This document shows positions 27,857 to 36,620 of a stretch of DNA of 64,000 nucleotides, piece after piece. Source of the stretch: Flavivirga algicola. GTDB lineage: Bacteria > Bacteroidota > Bacteroidia > Flavobacteriales > Flavobacteriaceae. The position numbers and the translations under genes were made by a program. The notes below the pieces were generated by a model. That model was not told the DNA's origin, did not search any database, and saw only the letters and a program-made list of their open reading frames with translations. Within the stretch, counting starts at the first letter, position 1; every line of letters starts with the position of its first letter. Location: the NCBI RefSeq assembly GCF_012910715.1, contig NZ_JABBHF010000001.1, forward strand, positions 617,268 to 681,267, given 5' to 3'.

Positions 27857-27881
27857 TTCTTTAACTTATTAAATACAGCTA

Positions 27882-28118
27882 TTATTTTAAAAACCCTTTA
27901 GATTTTGCTTCCTTAATTGCTGCAGATATACCTATTTTGTTAATAGTTTTTAAAGCAGATGCAGAAACTTTTAAAGTTATCCAACTGTCTTCTTCTGGAA
28001 TGTAAAAACGCTTCTTTAATAAATTCGCATTAAATTTACGTTTTGTTCTGTTTAATGCATGAGAAACATTGTTTCCAACCATTGCCTTCTTTCCTGTAAG
28101 TTCACAAACTCTTGACAT
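27882..28118 (-). CDS. rpmB: 50S ribosomal protein L28
   Basis: The 78-residue protein starts [23 protein letters not shown], which is typical of L28, and continues [28 protein letters not shown]. It is the first gene of the ribosomal operon and has the best-matching promoter on the minus strand in this window. Gap to rpmG is 25 bases. Confidence 0.97.
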   Translation of the reverse strand: MSRVCELTGKKAMVGNNVSHALNRTKRKFNANLLKKRFYIPEEDSWITLKVSASALKTINKIGISAAIKEAKSKGFLK

Positions 28119-28159
28119 GATATATAACTTTAATTTTTTTGTTGCTTAAAATCGAGGTG

Positions 28160-28189
28160 CAAATATACAAATTCTTTAATTTACAGCAA
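28160..28189 (-). promoter_or_regulatory. Full promoter of rpmB operon
   Basis: On the minus strand: TTG (28187-28189), 19-base spacer, TATATTTG (28160-28167). This is the same arrangement and spacing as at 8795-8824. It gives a leader of about 35 bases before the rpmB ATG. Confidence 0.75.
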
Positions 28190-28201
28190 CCTAATTTTTA
28201 A

Positions 28202-29452
28202 TCAATTTTTAAAAATTTCTTTTAGTAACATTTCCAGCGCTTTATTTACCGCTTTATTTATCACTTTTACACGATGATTTCCAAAGTTAAATTTTTCTGA
28301 ATACACACCTGTTTTAGTGGCTATTCCTATAAAAACCGTTCCTACCTCTGCATCTGAATCACCTTTTGTTGGACCTGCGTTTCCTGTTGTTGCTACTGCA
28401 TAATCCGATTGAAATAACCGCAAGGCATTTTGAGCCATAGACTCTACCACTTGAGAGCTAACCACAGAATGCGCCTCAATATCTTCTTTACAGACCCCTA
28501 AAACATTGATTTTAGATGCCGTAGAATACGTAACAACACCGCCATTAAAATAAGCTGAAGCTCCAGAATTTACAGTAAAACGCTCTGCTACCGTCCCACC
28601 AGTACAACTTTCGGCTATTGACAATGTTTTTCCTATTCTGGTTAGGTGTTTAGAAATAATTATTTCAACCGAGCCTTCTTCGTCTTCAAAACCAAAAAAT
28701 TCATCTTTAATTAATGGCAGTACCTTGTCTATTTCTTTTTGAACATCTTCTTTAACTTGCTGTTCATCATCTCCTTTTGCCGATAGACGCAATCTCATTT
28801 GGCCTAGATTTGGCAGGTAAGCCAATTTTATATGTTCTGGCAAAGCATCTTCCCATGACGCTATCCTATCTGCCAATGCACTTTCTCCTAAACCATATAC
28901 CAGCATGGTCTTATGCAAAATAAAAGGACAATTATATTTGTCCTTTAGCTTAGGAACCACTTGATACTCTATTAAAGCATTCATTTCGTAAGGCACACCT
29001 GGAAGCGAAACAAAAACTTTACCTCCCTTTTCTATCCACATGCCAGGAGCCGTACCTAGCTTATTCATTAATACTTTTGCCTTAGATGGCACCAAAGCTT
29101 GATCTTTATTTACTTGTAAAAGGGAACCTCCCACATAATTTCTCCAAATGTATTCTATGTTTTTTAAAACAGATTCGTTTTTTATAAGGGTATCATTAAA
29201 ATATTCAGCAATAGTTTTTTTAGTAATATCATCTTTTGTTGGTCCTAATCCGCCTGTAAGAATAACAATATCCACATGAGTTTCGGCTTCTTTCAAAGCT
29301 TTTAGAATATGTGATTGATCGTCTTGAACAGAAGTTATCTGATATACTGAAACTCCAATTTTATTAAGCTGTTTTGCAATGAATGCCGAATTGGTATCTA
29401 TAACTTGCCCAATGAGAAGCTCATCACCTATAGTGATTATTTCGGCTAACAT
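28202..29452 (-). CDS. cinA: CinA-like protein (nicotinamide-nucleotide amidase)
   Basis: Two-domain CinA. The N-terminal MoCF-like domain (IGDELLIGQVIDTNSAFIA, ILTGGLGPTKDDIT, SLPGVPYEMNAL) corresponds to the COG1058 domain, which in some members is an ADP-ribose pyrophosphatase. The C-terminal PncC domain (SIAESCTGGTVAERFT, ATTGNAGPTKGD) deamidates nicotinamide mononucleotide. At 416 residues it is full length. The ATG overlaps the last base region of the Hpt gene upstream, so translation is coupled. Confidence 0.94.
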   Translation of the reverse strand: MLAEIITIGDELLIGQVIDTNSAFIAKQLNKIGVSVYQITSVQDDQSHILKALKEAETHVDIVILTGGLGPTKDDITKKTIAEYFNDTLIKNESVLKNIEYIWRNYVGGSLLQVNKDQALVPSKAKVLMNKLGTAPGMWIEKGGKVFVSLPGVPYEMNALIEYQVVPKLKDKYNCPFILHKTMLVYGLGESALADRIASWEDALPEHIKLAYLPNLGQMRLRLSAKGDDEQQVKEDVQKEIDKVLPLIKDEFFGFEDEEGSVEIIISKHLTRIGKTLSIAESCTGGTVAERFTVNSGASAYFNGGVVTYSTASKINVLGVCKEDIEAHSVVSSQVVESMAQNALRLFQSDYAVATTGNAGPTKGDSDAEVGTVFIGIATKTGVYSEKFNFGNHRVKVINKAVNKALEMLLKEIFKN

Positions 29453-29793
29453 TATAAGTTAAAATCTGATCTAATTTCAACAATAGCATGATCTACCGCA
29501 TCTATAACGATTTTTAATTGAGGCGTGATATCCATATCCCGCTTTTCAAATTTACCCCAATCCTGAACTTCAATTAAGATATCTAATACACCCAGTTCGA
29601 ATAAATCGATTGTAGGCTTCATTTTATGAGCAGCTTGATAGGCATTGAAATAATCGCCTTCAGCCACTGCTTTTTTTAATCGTTCTGCATCTTCTGGGAC
29701 TTCCTCCAAGAAAGTCTCTGCTAGCGTTTTTATAAAATCCTCATCATTGTCGGCTAACTCCCGTACTCTAAATAATTTGTAATGTTGCTCCAT
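29452..29793 (-). CDS. Histidine phosphotransfer (Hpt) domain protein
   Basis: Stand-alone 113-residue four-helix Hpt domain of phosphorelay systems. The phosphorylatable His is in AYQAAHKMKPTIDLFEL, preceded by FIKTLAETFLEEVPEDAERLKKAV, as in typical HPt proteins. There is no kinase or receiver gene nearby, so its partner is encoded elsewhere. It sits between the FAH-family gene (adjoining, 0-base gap) and cinA (1-base overlap), which suggests a three-gene operon of unrelated functions. Confidence 0.9.
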   Translation of the reverse strand: MEQHYKLFRVRELADNDEDFIKTLAETFLEEVPEDAERLKKAVAEGDYFNAYQAAHKMKPTIDLFELGVLDILIEVQDWGKFEKRDMDITPQLKIVIDAVDHAIVEIRSDFNL

Positions 29794-30405
29794 TTATTTT
29801 ACTGTTATCGAAAACATTTCCTTGTCTTCTATAAAACCTTTTAATTTATCATTAGCAATTACTTTGCCAACACCTGCTGGCGTGCCCGTAAAGATAATAT
29901 CTCCTATCTTTAAAGTAAAATATTTTGACACATATTCTATTAGTTCGTCAATTTTCCATAACATGAAGCTGGTACTCCCTTTTTGAACGATCTCTTCATT
30001 TTTATGTAATGAAAAACTAAGTGCGTTAACATCCTCAAAATCACTCACTTTTAACCATTTACCTACTACTGCCGATCCATCAAAAGCCTTAGATTTTTCC
30101 CATGGTAAACCTTTTTCCTTTAATTGACTCTGCATATCGCGGGCTGTAAAATCAATTCCTAAACTAATTTCTTTATAATATTTATGTGCAAATTTTCTAT
30201 CTATATATTTCCCCACCCTATTGATCTTAACCAAAACCTCAACTTCATGATGTACATCATTTGAAAAATCTGGGATAAAAAAGGGCTGTTTTTTCAATAA
30301 AATGGCAGTATCTGGCTTTAAAAAAACCACAGGATCTGCGGGTTTTTCGTTTTCTAATTCTTTAATATGTTCGGTATAATTTCTACCGATGCAAATAAGT
30401 TTCAT
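29794..30405 (-). CDS. Fumarylacetoacetate hydrolase family protein
   Basis: FAH-fold enzyme of about 200 residues, of the single-domain group that includes acylpyruvase and 2-hydroxyhepta-dienedioate isomerase. Metal ligand pattern HHEVEVLVKI, catalytic-region KAFDGSAVVG, and the C-terminal GDIIFTGTPAGVGKV are present. The N-terminus MKLICIGRNYTEHIKEL is typical. It is the first gene of FAH-Hpt-cinA. The specific substrate cannot be deduced; oxaloacetate or acylpyruvate are common for this group. Confidence 0.9.
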   Translation of the reverse strand: MKLICIGRNYTEHIKELENEKPADPVVFLKPDTAILLKKQPFFIPDFSNDVHHEVEVLVKINRVGKYIDRKFAHKYYKEISLGIDFTARDMQSQLKEKGLPWEKSKAFDGSAVVGKWLKVSDFEDVNALSFSLHKNEEIVQKGSTSFMLWKIDELIEYVSKYFTLKIGDIIFTGTPAGVGKVIANDKLKGFIEDKEMFSITVK

Positions 30406-30543
30406 ATTTCCTAATTATTCCTGCCATACTATAACAGGTGATGCCTCTCAAAAAAATACATTTTCATTTTCAACAACATTCAAGACAAACTACAGTAAGA
30501 GTCTTTATATTACTGAACTCAGATTTAAAATGTGTTCCTCCCT

Positions 30544-30564
30544 CACTTCGATACACCCAAAGTG
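30544..30564. repeat. Dispersed palindromic repeat, diverged copy B
   Basis: CACTTCG...AAAGTG, 21 bases, weaker match to the family at 26324, 40810 and 42869. It lies in the 180-base gap between the FAH gene and the exonuclease gene. Confidence 0.4.
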
Positions 30565-30585
30565 ATATACAGAAACGACAAACCT

Positions 30586-31359
30586 TTATAATTTATTATT
30601 AAGACTTCTAAGTTTAATACCTGTCAATACTTTTTTGGTGTATAAAGGAAAATCTGCATTTAATAACCAACCGAAATATCCTGGTTCTTTTTCCAATACT
30701 TCTGTTACTAACTTCCCTTTATGTTTCCCAAAAGAAAAACATTCTACACCATCTTTATTATAGGCTATAAAACCTGCAAAGTCTGCAAACTTTTTTCTTG
30801 AACTAAACGCTGCTAAAAATTTGGTATTGTTTTCTACTTCATCGTATTTTTCAATTTGCGCTTTTAAAACTTCGTAGGTCGCATTTGTATCTGCTTCTGC
30901 ACTATGAGCACCGTCAAGATTTTTATCGCAATAAAATTTATATGCAGCACTTAAAGTACGCTGTTCCATTTTATGGAAAATAGTTTGCACATCTATCGCC
31001 AATCGGTTTTTCATGTCAAAATCAATATCTGCGCGTAACATTTCTTCAGCTAATAAAGGGATATCGAATCTATTGGAATTAAATCCGCCTAAATCTGAGT
31101 CTTTGATCATATTATGGATTTCTTTGGAAAGCTCCTTAAATGTTGGTTCATTGGCTACTTTCTCATTAGTAATACCATGAATTTCAACAACTTCTTTTGG
31201 AATCGTTATTTCTGGATTTACCAACCAAGTTTTGCTTTCTTCTGTTCCGTTAGGAAATACTTTAAGAACAGAAATCTCTACGATACGATCTTTAGAAATA
31301 TTGACACCTGTTGTTTCCAGATCGAAGAAACAAATGGGCTTGGTGAGATTTAGTTGCAT
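30586..31359 (-). CDS. DEDD-type 3'-5' exonuclease with DUF3820-like tail
   Basis: Exonuclease of the DnaQ/polymerase III epsilon type. Exo I is FFDLETTGVN (Asp and Glu), Exo II is in LGGFNSNRFDIPLL, and Exo III is AHSAEADTNATYEVL (His and Asp), so it is DEDDh type. Beyond about residue 205 a short domain FSFGKHKGKLVTEVL...YFGWLLNADFP resembles the DUF3820 region found after such exonucleases in Bacteroidota. It probably trims DNA 3' ends in repair. A near-consensus -7 (TATCTTTA) precedes it. Confidence 0.9.
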   Translation of the reverse strand: MQLNLTKPICFFDLETTGVNISKDRIVEISVLKVFPNGTEESKTWLVNPEITIPKEVVEIHGITNEKVANEPTFKELSKEIHNMIKDSDLGGFNSNRFDIPLLAEEMLRADIDFDMKNRLAIDVQTIFHKMEQRTLSAAYKFYCDKNLDGAHSAEADTNATYEVLKAQIEKYDEVENNTKFLAAFSSRKKFADFAGFIAYNKDGVECFSFGKHKGKLVTEVLEKEPGYFGWLLNADFPLYTKKVLTGIKLRSLNNKL

Positions 31360-31417
31360 TTAACTTAAAATATTAATAAGTTGTAAAGATACTAAATTGC
31401 TAAAGTGTAGAAACAAA

Positions 31418-31444
31418 AAAACCAACCCTTTTCAAGTTGGTTTT
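31418..31444 (-). terminator. Terminator of E2 acyltransferase gene
   Basis: Nine-pair stem (AAAACCAAC with its complement), 9-base loop, T-rich on the minus strand, 20 bases past the stop of the E2 gene. Confidence 0.75.
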
Positions 31445-31464
31445 GAATATTTATTTCTTAAAAA

Positions 31465-32781
31465 TCATATTTCCCTGTCACTATCCCAAGCTTCCAGATA
31501 GTCTTTTACCGCTTTTACAAACTGGCCTCCCAATGCACCATTTACTACCCGATGGTCGTATGAATGTGATAAAAACATCTTATAACGGATCCCTATAAAA
31601 TCGCCTTCGGGAGTTTCGATTACTGCTGGAACTTTTCTAATAGCTCCAAGTGCCAATATCCCCACCTGTGGCTGGTTTATTATTGGAGTCCCCATAATAC
31701 TACCAAAGGTTCCTACATTGGTTACAGTATAAGTACCACCTTGAATATCGTCTGGCTTTAATTTATTTATTCGGGCTCTATTTGCCAGGTCATTAACTTG
31801 TTTGGTCATACCAACTAAATTGAGTTGATCGGCATTTTTAATAACTGGCACTATTAAATTGCCATCTGGTAAAGCAGCAGCCATCCCCAAATTAATGTTT
31901 TTCTTTTTCACGATGGTATCTCCTTGTAGCGAGATATTCATCATTGGGAAATCGCGGAGTGCTTTAGCTACCGCTTCCATAAAAATTGGTGTAAAGGTTA
32001 AATTTTCCCCTTCACGCTTCATAAACCCTTCCTTGACCTTCTTTCTCCAATTCCATATTTTGGTAACGTCGGCTTCAATAAAACTTTGTACATGAGCAGA
32101 TGTTTGTACAGACTCAACCATATGATGTGCAATAATCTTGCCCATTCTAGTCATTTCTATAATTTCATCTTCTCCATCAGAAATGACAGGCTTAGTAACT
32201 GCTTGTTGTTTTTCTACAGGTTTAGATTGAACAACTGGGCTTTCAACATGTTCTGTAATTGATTCTTGTGCCGTCTCTCTTCCATTTTCTATATACCCAA
32301 GAATATCGTGCTTAGTAACGCGTCCATCTTTTCCACTACCCGAAATAGCATCTAATTCCTGTTGACCAATACCCTCTTGCTTTGCTATATTCCTAACAAG
32401 TGGCGAATAAAAGCGTTCGCCATTTGAGGCTACAGGTGCTACTACTTCTTTGGCTACAGCTATAGTTTCTTCCACCAGCTCGATAGCCTCTTCTTGGTGT
32501 TGTTCTTCATTTTCATCAATAGGTTCCGAATCTTCTTTTCCATCAACTTCAATAACAGCTATAACCTGCCCAACTTGCACAATATCATCTACATTAAAAA
32601 GCTTCTCAACCAAGACACCATCTACCTCACTTGGTACTTCACTATCAACCTTATCTGTCGCTATTTCTAAAACAGGCTCATCCATTTCTATCGTATCTCC
32701 AACCTCCTTTAGCCAAGATGTTATTGTTGCTTCTGCAACACTCTCACCCATTTTTGGTAACTTAAGTTCAAACTTTGCCAT
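31465..32781 (-). CDS. 2-oxo acid dehydrogenase E2 acyltransferase
   Basis: Lipoyl-dependent acyltransferase core subunit. The N-terminal lipoyl domain has the modified Lys in EIATDKVDSEVP (about 40-50), an acidic linker follows, then a peripheral-subunit-binding domain (YSPLVRNIAKQEG to KDGRVTKHDILGYI), and the catalytic CAT domain. The active-site motif reads DHRVVNGALGG, with Asn where many E2s have Asp (DHRxxDG); as I recall this is frequent in Bacteroidota homologues. Gene neighbours do not include E1, so whether it serves branched-chain or another 2-oxo acid is not settled. Confidence 0.9.
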   Translation of the reverse strand: MAKFELKLPKMGESVAEATITSWLKEVGDTIEMDEPVLEIATDKVDSEVPSEVDGVLVEKLFNVDDIVQVGQVIAVIEVDGKEDSEPIDENEEQHQEEAIELVEETIAVAKEVVAPVASNGERFYSPLVRNIAKQEGIGQQELDAISGSGKDGRVTKHDILGYIENGRETAQESITEHVESPVVQSKPVEKQQAVTKPVISDGEDEIIEMTRMGKIIAHHMVESVQTSAHVQSFIEADVTKIWNWRKKVKEGFMKREGENLTFTPIFMEAVAKALRDFPMMNISLQGDTIVKKKNINLGMAAALPDGNLIVPVIKNADQLNLVGMTKQVNDLANRARINKLKPDDIQGGTYTVTNVGTFGSIMGTPIINQPQVGILALGAIRKVPAVIETPEGDFIGIRYKMFLSHSYDHRVVNGALGGQFVKAVKDYLEAWDSDREI

Positions 32782-32818
32782 ATTAATAACGTAATCCTTC
32801 TTTTTTTAATTTCGATTG

Positions 32819-32826
32819 CAAAATTA
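32819..32826 (-). promoter_or_regulatory. -7 promoter element of E2 gene
   Basis: The minus strand reads TAATTTTG, matching TAnnTTTG, about 38 bases before the ATG. There is no TTG at the usual -33 distance. Confidence 0.5.
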
Positions 32827-32867
32827 ATTAAAAAACATTAATTTTTTTAAATTATTTACAACAAAAA

Positions 32868-33965
32868 CTATTCTAAAATAATAATTTCCCCTCTCGATAT
32901 TGCATCATCGCTTCCTAATGCAAAATTAGAGTTTTTAGGGCATATTTTAAAAGTAATTTCTGGCCCCTTATTAGCCTCGATCATTTTTATAATGTCCTTA
33001 TAATCATAACTGTTTGCATCAAAGATAACTTCTGTCAAATTTTCAACAATATCCAATTCCTGCTTTAAGATGACCTTCTTGGGCAAAACAGTTTTTAGTT
33101 TTTCATTCATTATGTCTGAAAGAAAAACATATTGATTGATCCTTTTCTGCTGATAAATCGGTGTTTTACGAAAAACGTATACCAACCTAAGCCCTAACCA
33201 AACCAGCATATCGAATAATATATTCTTCTTAAAATGCTTCTTGTAAAATATCTGCATGGCGCCATAAAAACGACGTGCATAAAATTTATCCCTTAATGTA
33301 CTTTCTCCCTTGTAATGAATGACGCTAGAGTTACCATAATAGTAATTTCTATAACCAGCTTTTAATACCCTATAAGACAAATCGATATCCTCTCCATACA
33401 TGAAGTAATCTTCATCAAACCCTCCAACTGCATTATAAATATTGCGTTTTAACAACATAAAAGCCCCAACCAGAACATCAACATTACCTATTTCATTCTC
33501 TTGTAAGTGATTGGCATAGTAATCTTTAGAATTTCCCAATAACTTCTTAAATGCCGATCTTATATAAGGAATGTTACGCTTACTTTCTGGTAAAAAACTA
33601 CCCGCTCCATTAATTAATTTACAACCTACTATACCTAATTTTTCTTTTTCATCTGCAAATTTTAATAGCTTTAAAAAAACATCTTCTGCGACTACCGTGT
33701 CTGGATTTAGAATACAAATGTATTCGCCTTTGGCTTGTGAAACACCAATATTATTACCTTTAGAAAAACCAAAATTCGTTTTATTTTCTATAAGATTGAC
33801 CTCTGGAAAAAAAGCCTTTACCATTTTGCAGCTAGTGTCTTCCGAATTATTATCGACAACTATAATCTCTGCATCAATATTAGAAATAGCTGCTTGTACA
33901 CTTTTTATACAGAGCTCTAAAAAGTAGCGAACATTATAATTTAGTATAACAACTGAGAGTTTCAA
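32868..33965 (-). CDS. Family 2 glycosyltransferase
   Basis: GT-A fold inverting glycosyltransferase. N-terminal SVVILNYNVRYFLELCI, nucleotide-binding IIVVDNNSED, the DxD-like region YICILNPDTVVAE, and FDEDYFMYGEDIDLSYR near the acceptor site are all present. This pattern matches rhamnosyltransferase-like or WcaA-type enzymes for surface glycans. One or two hydrophobic helices appear near residue 260. Beyond about residue 290 the sequence is an extra C-terminal tail of unknown role. It starts 7 bases after recR, so they are co-transcribed. Confidence 0.88.
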   Translation of the reverse strand: MKLSVVILNYNVRYFLELCIKSVQAAISNIDAEIIVVDNNSEDTSCKMVKAFFPEVNLIENKTNFGFSKGNNIGVSQAKGEYICILNPDTVVAEDVFLKLLKFADEKEKLGIVGCKLINGAGSFLPESKRNIPYIRSAFKKLLGNSKDYYANHLQENEIGNVDVLVGAFMLLKRNIYNAVGGFDEDYFMYGEDIDLSYRVLKAGYRNYYYGNSSVIHYKGESTLRDKFYARRFYGAMQIFYKKHFKKNILFDMLVWLGLRLVYVFRKTPIYQQKRINQYVFLSDIMNEKLKTVLPKKVILKQELDIVENLTEVIFDANSYDYKDIIKMIEANKGPEITFKICPKNSNFALGSDDAISRGEIIILE

Positions 33966-33972
33966 ATAATAA

Positions 33973-34590
33973 TTATAACTTTAAAGAGTTTTCAAACGGA
34001 ATTCGATTTACAATACTTCTCCCCAAAGTAATTTCGTCTGCATATTCCAACTCATCACCAACAGAAATGCCCCTAGCAATTGTAGATGTAAAAATTTTGT
34101 ATTCTTGAATTTGCTTAAATATATAAAAATTTGTGGTATCCCCTTCCATGGTAGAACTTAATGCAAAAATGAGTTCCTTAACACTACCTTCTTTTACTTT
34201 ATTTACCAAAGATTCTATATTTAAATCGTGTGGACCAATGCCATCCATAGGTGAAATTTTACCTCCTAAAACATGGTACAGCCCTTTAAACGAACTTGTG
34301 TTTTCTATAGCCATGACATCTTTAATATCTTCGACCACACAAATAATGCTTTCATTTCTATTCGGACTGGCACATATTTCGCAAAGGTTATGGTCACTTA
34401 TATTATGACACGATTTACAGAATTTAACTTCGTTGCGCATAGCCTGCAAAGCTTCAGAAAGCATGGTTGTTTGCTCTTTAGGCTGCCTTAACATATGCAA
34501 TACCAAGCGTAAAGCCGTCCGCTTACCTATTCCAGGCAACTGAGACATCTCATTTACTGCACGTTCTAATAATTTTGAAGAAAATTCCAT
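33973..34590 (-). CDS. recR: Recombination mediator RecR
   Basis: RecFOR-pathway protein that loads RecA at gaps. It has the helix-hairpin-helix ([20 protein letters not shown]), a four-Cys zinc finger ([16 protein letters not shown]), the Toprim motif [14 protein letters not shown] with [12 protein letters not shown], and the C-terminal EITLGRSI helix. The 205-residue length is normal. It heads a two-gene unit with the glycosyltransferase. Confidence 0.97.
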   Translation of the reverse strand: MEFSSKLLERAVNEMSQLPGIGKRTALRLVLHMLRQPKEQTTMLSEALQAMRNEVKFCKSCHNISDHNLCEICASPNRNESIICVVEDIKDVMAIENTSSFKGLYHVLGGKISPMDGIGPHDLNIESLVNKVKEGSVKELIFALSSTMEGDTTNFYIFKQIQEYKIFTSTIARGISVGDELEYADEITLGRSIVNRIPFENSLKL

Positions 34591-34714
34591 TTGCGCGAAT
34601 TTAACATTTAGACCTGAAATTCACTAATTTTCATCAACTCTTTTAAATTACAGATCCAATCATTTGGAATTTGGGATTTAATATCAGTATTTTAAACTCT
34701 TAAAACTTATTTTA

Positions 34715-36178
34715 ATGTCTGCTACGCAAATCATACTACTCATAGTGCTTTATTTTGGTGTACTTATTCTTATATCGTACTTAACTGGCAAAGAAGATTC
34801 TAACGAAGCTTTTTTTAAAGCCAAAAGACAATCACCATGGTTTGTCGTAGCTTTTGGAATGATAGGCGCTTCACTCTCTGGCGTGACCTTTATCTCTGTT
34901 CCTGGTTGGGTTGCATCCTCTCAGTTTAGTTATATGCAGGTTGTTTTGGGGTATTTGGCTGGTTATTTTGTAATAGCCTACGTTTTGCTTCCTATATATT
35001 ACAAGCTTAATGTCATTTCAATATATCAATATTTAGAAGAGCGTTTTGGCGTGGTGAGTTACAAAACAGGGGCTTTTTTCTTTTTTATATCAAGAGTTTT
35101 GGGCGCCTCTTTTCGATTGTACCTAGTTGCTATAGTCTTACAGAAGTTTGTTTTTGATGCTTATGGATTCCCGTTTTGGGGAACCGTAACCATTTCAATC
35201 TTATTAATATGGTTATACACTTATAAAGGTGGTATTAAAACCATTGTCTGGACAGACACTTTACAAACCCTATTCATGCTTGTTGCAGTTGTTATAGCCA
35301 TTATCTTAATCACCGATAAATTAGGTTGGAGCTTTTCAGAATTTTTAGCTTCTAATGAATTGAAAGCCTATAATAAAACTTTTTTTACCGAGTCTTTTTT
35401 AGCAAAAAACCATTTGGTTAAGTCTTTCCTTGGCGGCATGTTTATAGCCATTTGTATGACGGGGCTGGATCAAGATATGATGCAAAAAAACTTGACCTGT
35501 AAAACACTCAAAGATGCCCAAAAGAATATGGTTTCCTTTAGTTTGGTTTTAGTTGTAGTGAATTTTATCTTTTTATTACTTGGTGCCCTGTTGTTTATTT
35601 ATGCCAATAAATTCAACATAGCCACTCCAACACTAGACGGCAAGATAAAAACCGATTTACTATTCCCAGAAATAGCATTAAATGGTGGTTTAAGCATAAC
35701 ATTAGCTGTCGTATTTTTATTAGGTTTAATTGCCGCTGCTTATAGTAGTGCTGATAGCGCCCTAACATCGTTAACCACATCTTTTTGTGTAGATTTTTTG
35801 GGTATAGAAAAAATTGATGAATCCAAACAAAAAGGCCTACGAAAACGAATTCATGTATTAATGAGCATCATTCTAATTTTTGTTATCGTAGCTTTTAAAT
35901 ATATATTAGACAGCAATGTTATTGATAACCTTTTAAAAGTTGCTGGTTACACTTATGGGCCTCTACTGGGGTTATTTGCTTTTGGAATTTTTACCAAATT
36001 CAAAGTTGTCGATAAATATGTTTGGCTGGTTACATTAATATCCGTAATACTATCTTATATCATTGGAAAAATTCCAGCCGAGCAAATTGGAGGCTACGTT
36101 ATAGGCTATGAGCTTTTAATAATTAACGGGCTTATAACATTTTTGGGACTAATACTGATTCGTAGCAAGCAAAACTAA
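34715..36178 (+). CDS. Sodium:solute symporter (SSS family)
   Basis: LeuT-fold Na+-coupled transporter with about 13 membrane helices over 487 residues. [18 protein letters not shown] near 50 and [17 protein letters not shown] near 345 are family signatures; the second holds the Na2-site Ser/Thr residues. The substrate is unknown; related proteins take up sugars, amino acids or sialic acid. The 3' end overlaps the opposing CoA-binding gene by 30 bases, giving tail-to-tail antisense overlap. Confidence 0.92.
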   Translation: MSATQIILLIVLYFGVLILISYLTGKEDSNEAFFKAKRQSPWFVVAFGMIGASLSGVTFISVPGWVASSQFSYMQVVLGYLAGYFVIAYVLLPIYYKLNVISIYQYLEERFGVVSYKTGAFFFFISRVLGASFRLYLVAIVLQKFVFDAYGFPFWGTVTISILLIWLYTYKGGIKTIVWTDTLQTLFMLVAVVIAIILITDKLGWSFSEFLASNELKAYNKTFFTESFLAKNHLVKSFLGGMFIAICMTGLDQDMMQKNLTCKTLKDAQKNMVSFSLVLVVVNFIFLLLGALLFIYANKFNIATPTLDGKIKTDLLFPEIALNGGLSITLAVVFLLGLIAAAYSSADSALTSLTTSFCVDFLGIEKIDESKQKGLRKRIHVLMSIILIFVIVAFKYILDSNVIDNLLKVAGYTYGPLLGLFAFGIFTKFKVVDKYVWLVTLISVILSYIIGKIPAEQIGGYVIGYELLIINGLITFLGLILIRSKQN

Positions 36179-36511
36179 CGTACATGCCGCTTCAAAAGGA
36201 ATGCTGTTTTCTTTTAAAACTTTATAAAACTCTGGATTTTCTGTACCTGGATTAAAAATAACGCGCTTTGGTTTTAACGATACTATATAATCATAATAAT
36301 CTTTCTGTCTTTTAGGATTTAAATACAAGGTTACCGTATGAACATCTTTATACGGTAATAACTGGGTGTCGATTTGTACTCCAGAAATCTCTCCCTTTTT
36401 CAAACCAAAAGCAACCACCTCAAAATTATGGGCGACCAGTCGTTGTATAGCATAGTTAGAGTACCTATTCGGTTTTAAAGAGGCACCAATTATCAGTGTT
36501 TTCTTTCTCAT
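36149..36511 (-). CDS. CoA-binding domain protein
   Basis: Rossmann-fold CoA_binding protein (YccU-like) of 120 residues. The start [20 protein letters not shown] gives the nucleotide-binding glycine/serine turn. [36 protein letters not shown] is the conserved second half. Its function is unknown; the family is found as a free-standing protein in most Bacteroidota. It is convergent with and overlaps the symporter gene. Confidence 0.9.
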   Translation of the reverse strand: MRKKTLIIGASLKPNRYSNYAIQRLVAHNFEVVAFGLKKGEISGVQIDTQLLPYKDVHTVTLYLNPKRQKDYYDYIVSLKPKRVIFNPGTENPEFYKVLKENSIPFEAACTLVLLATNQY

Positions 36512-36620
36512 TTGTTAAAAAAATGTTAAGATGAAAAAATGTGGTAACAGAAAACAAGCCAAGGCGTCTACTTATTAATTGAACTAAATTATCACATCAA
36601 TCAAAAAAATCATAACAACA

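Noticed and set aside
34715..36178. Whether the symporter was a proline or glucose transporter.
   Set aside because: SSS substrates cannot be assigned from motifs, so I gave only the family.
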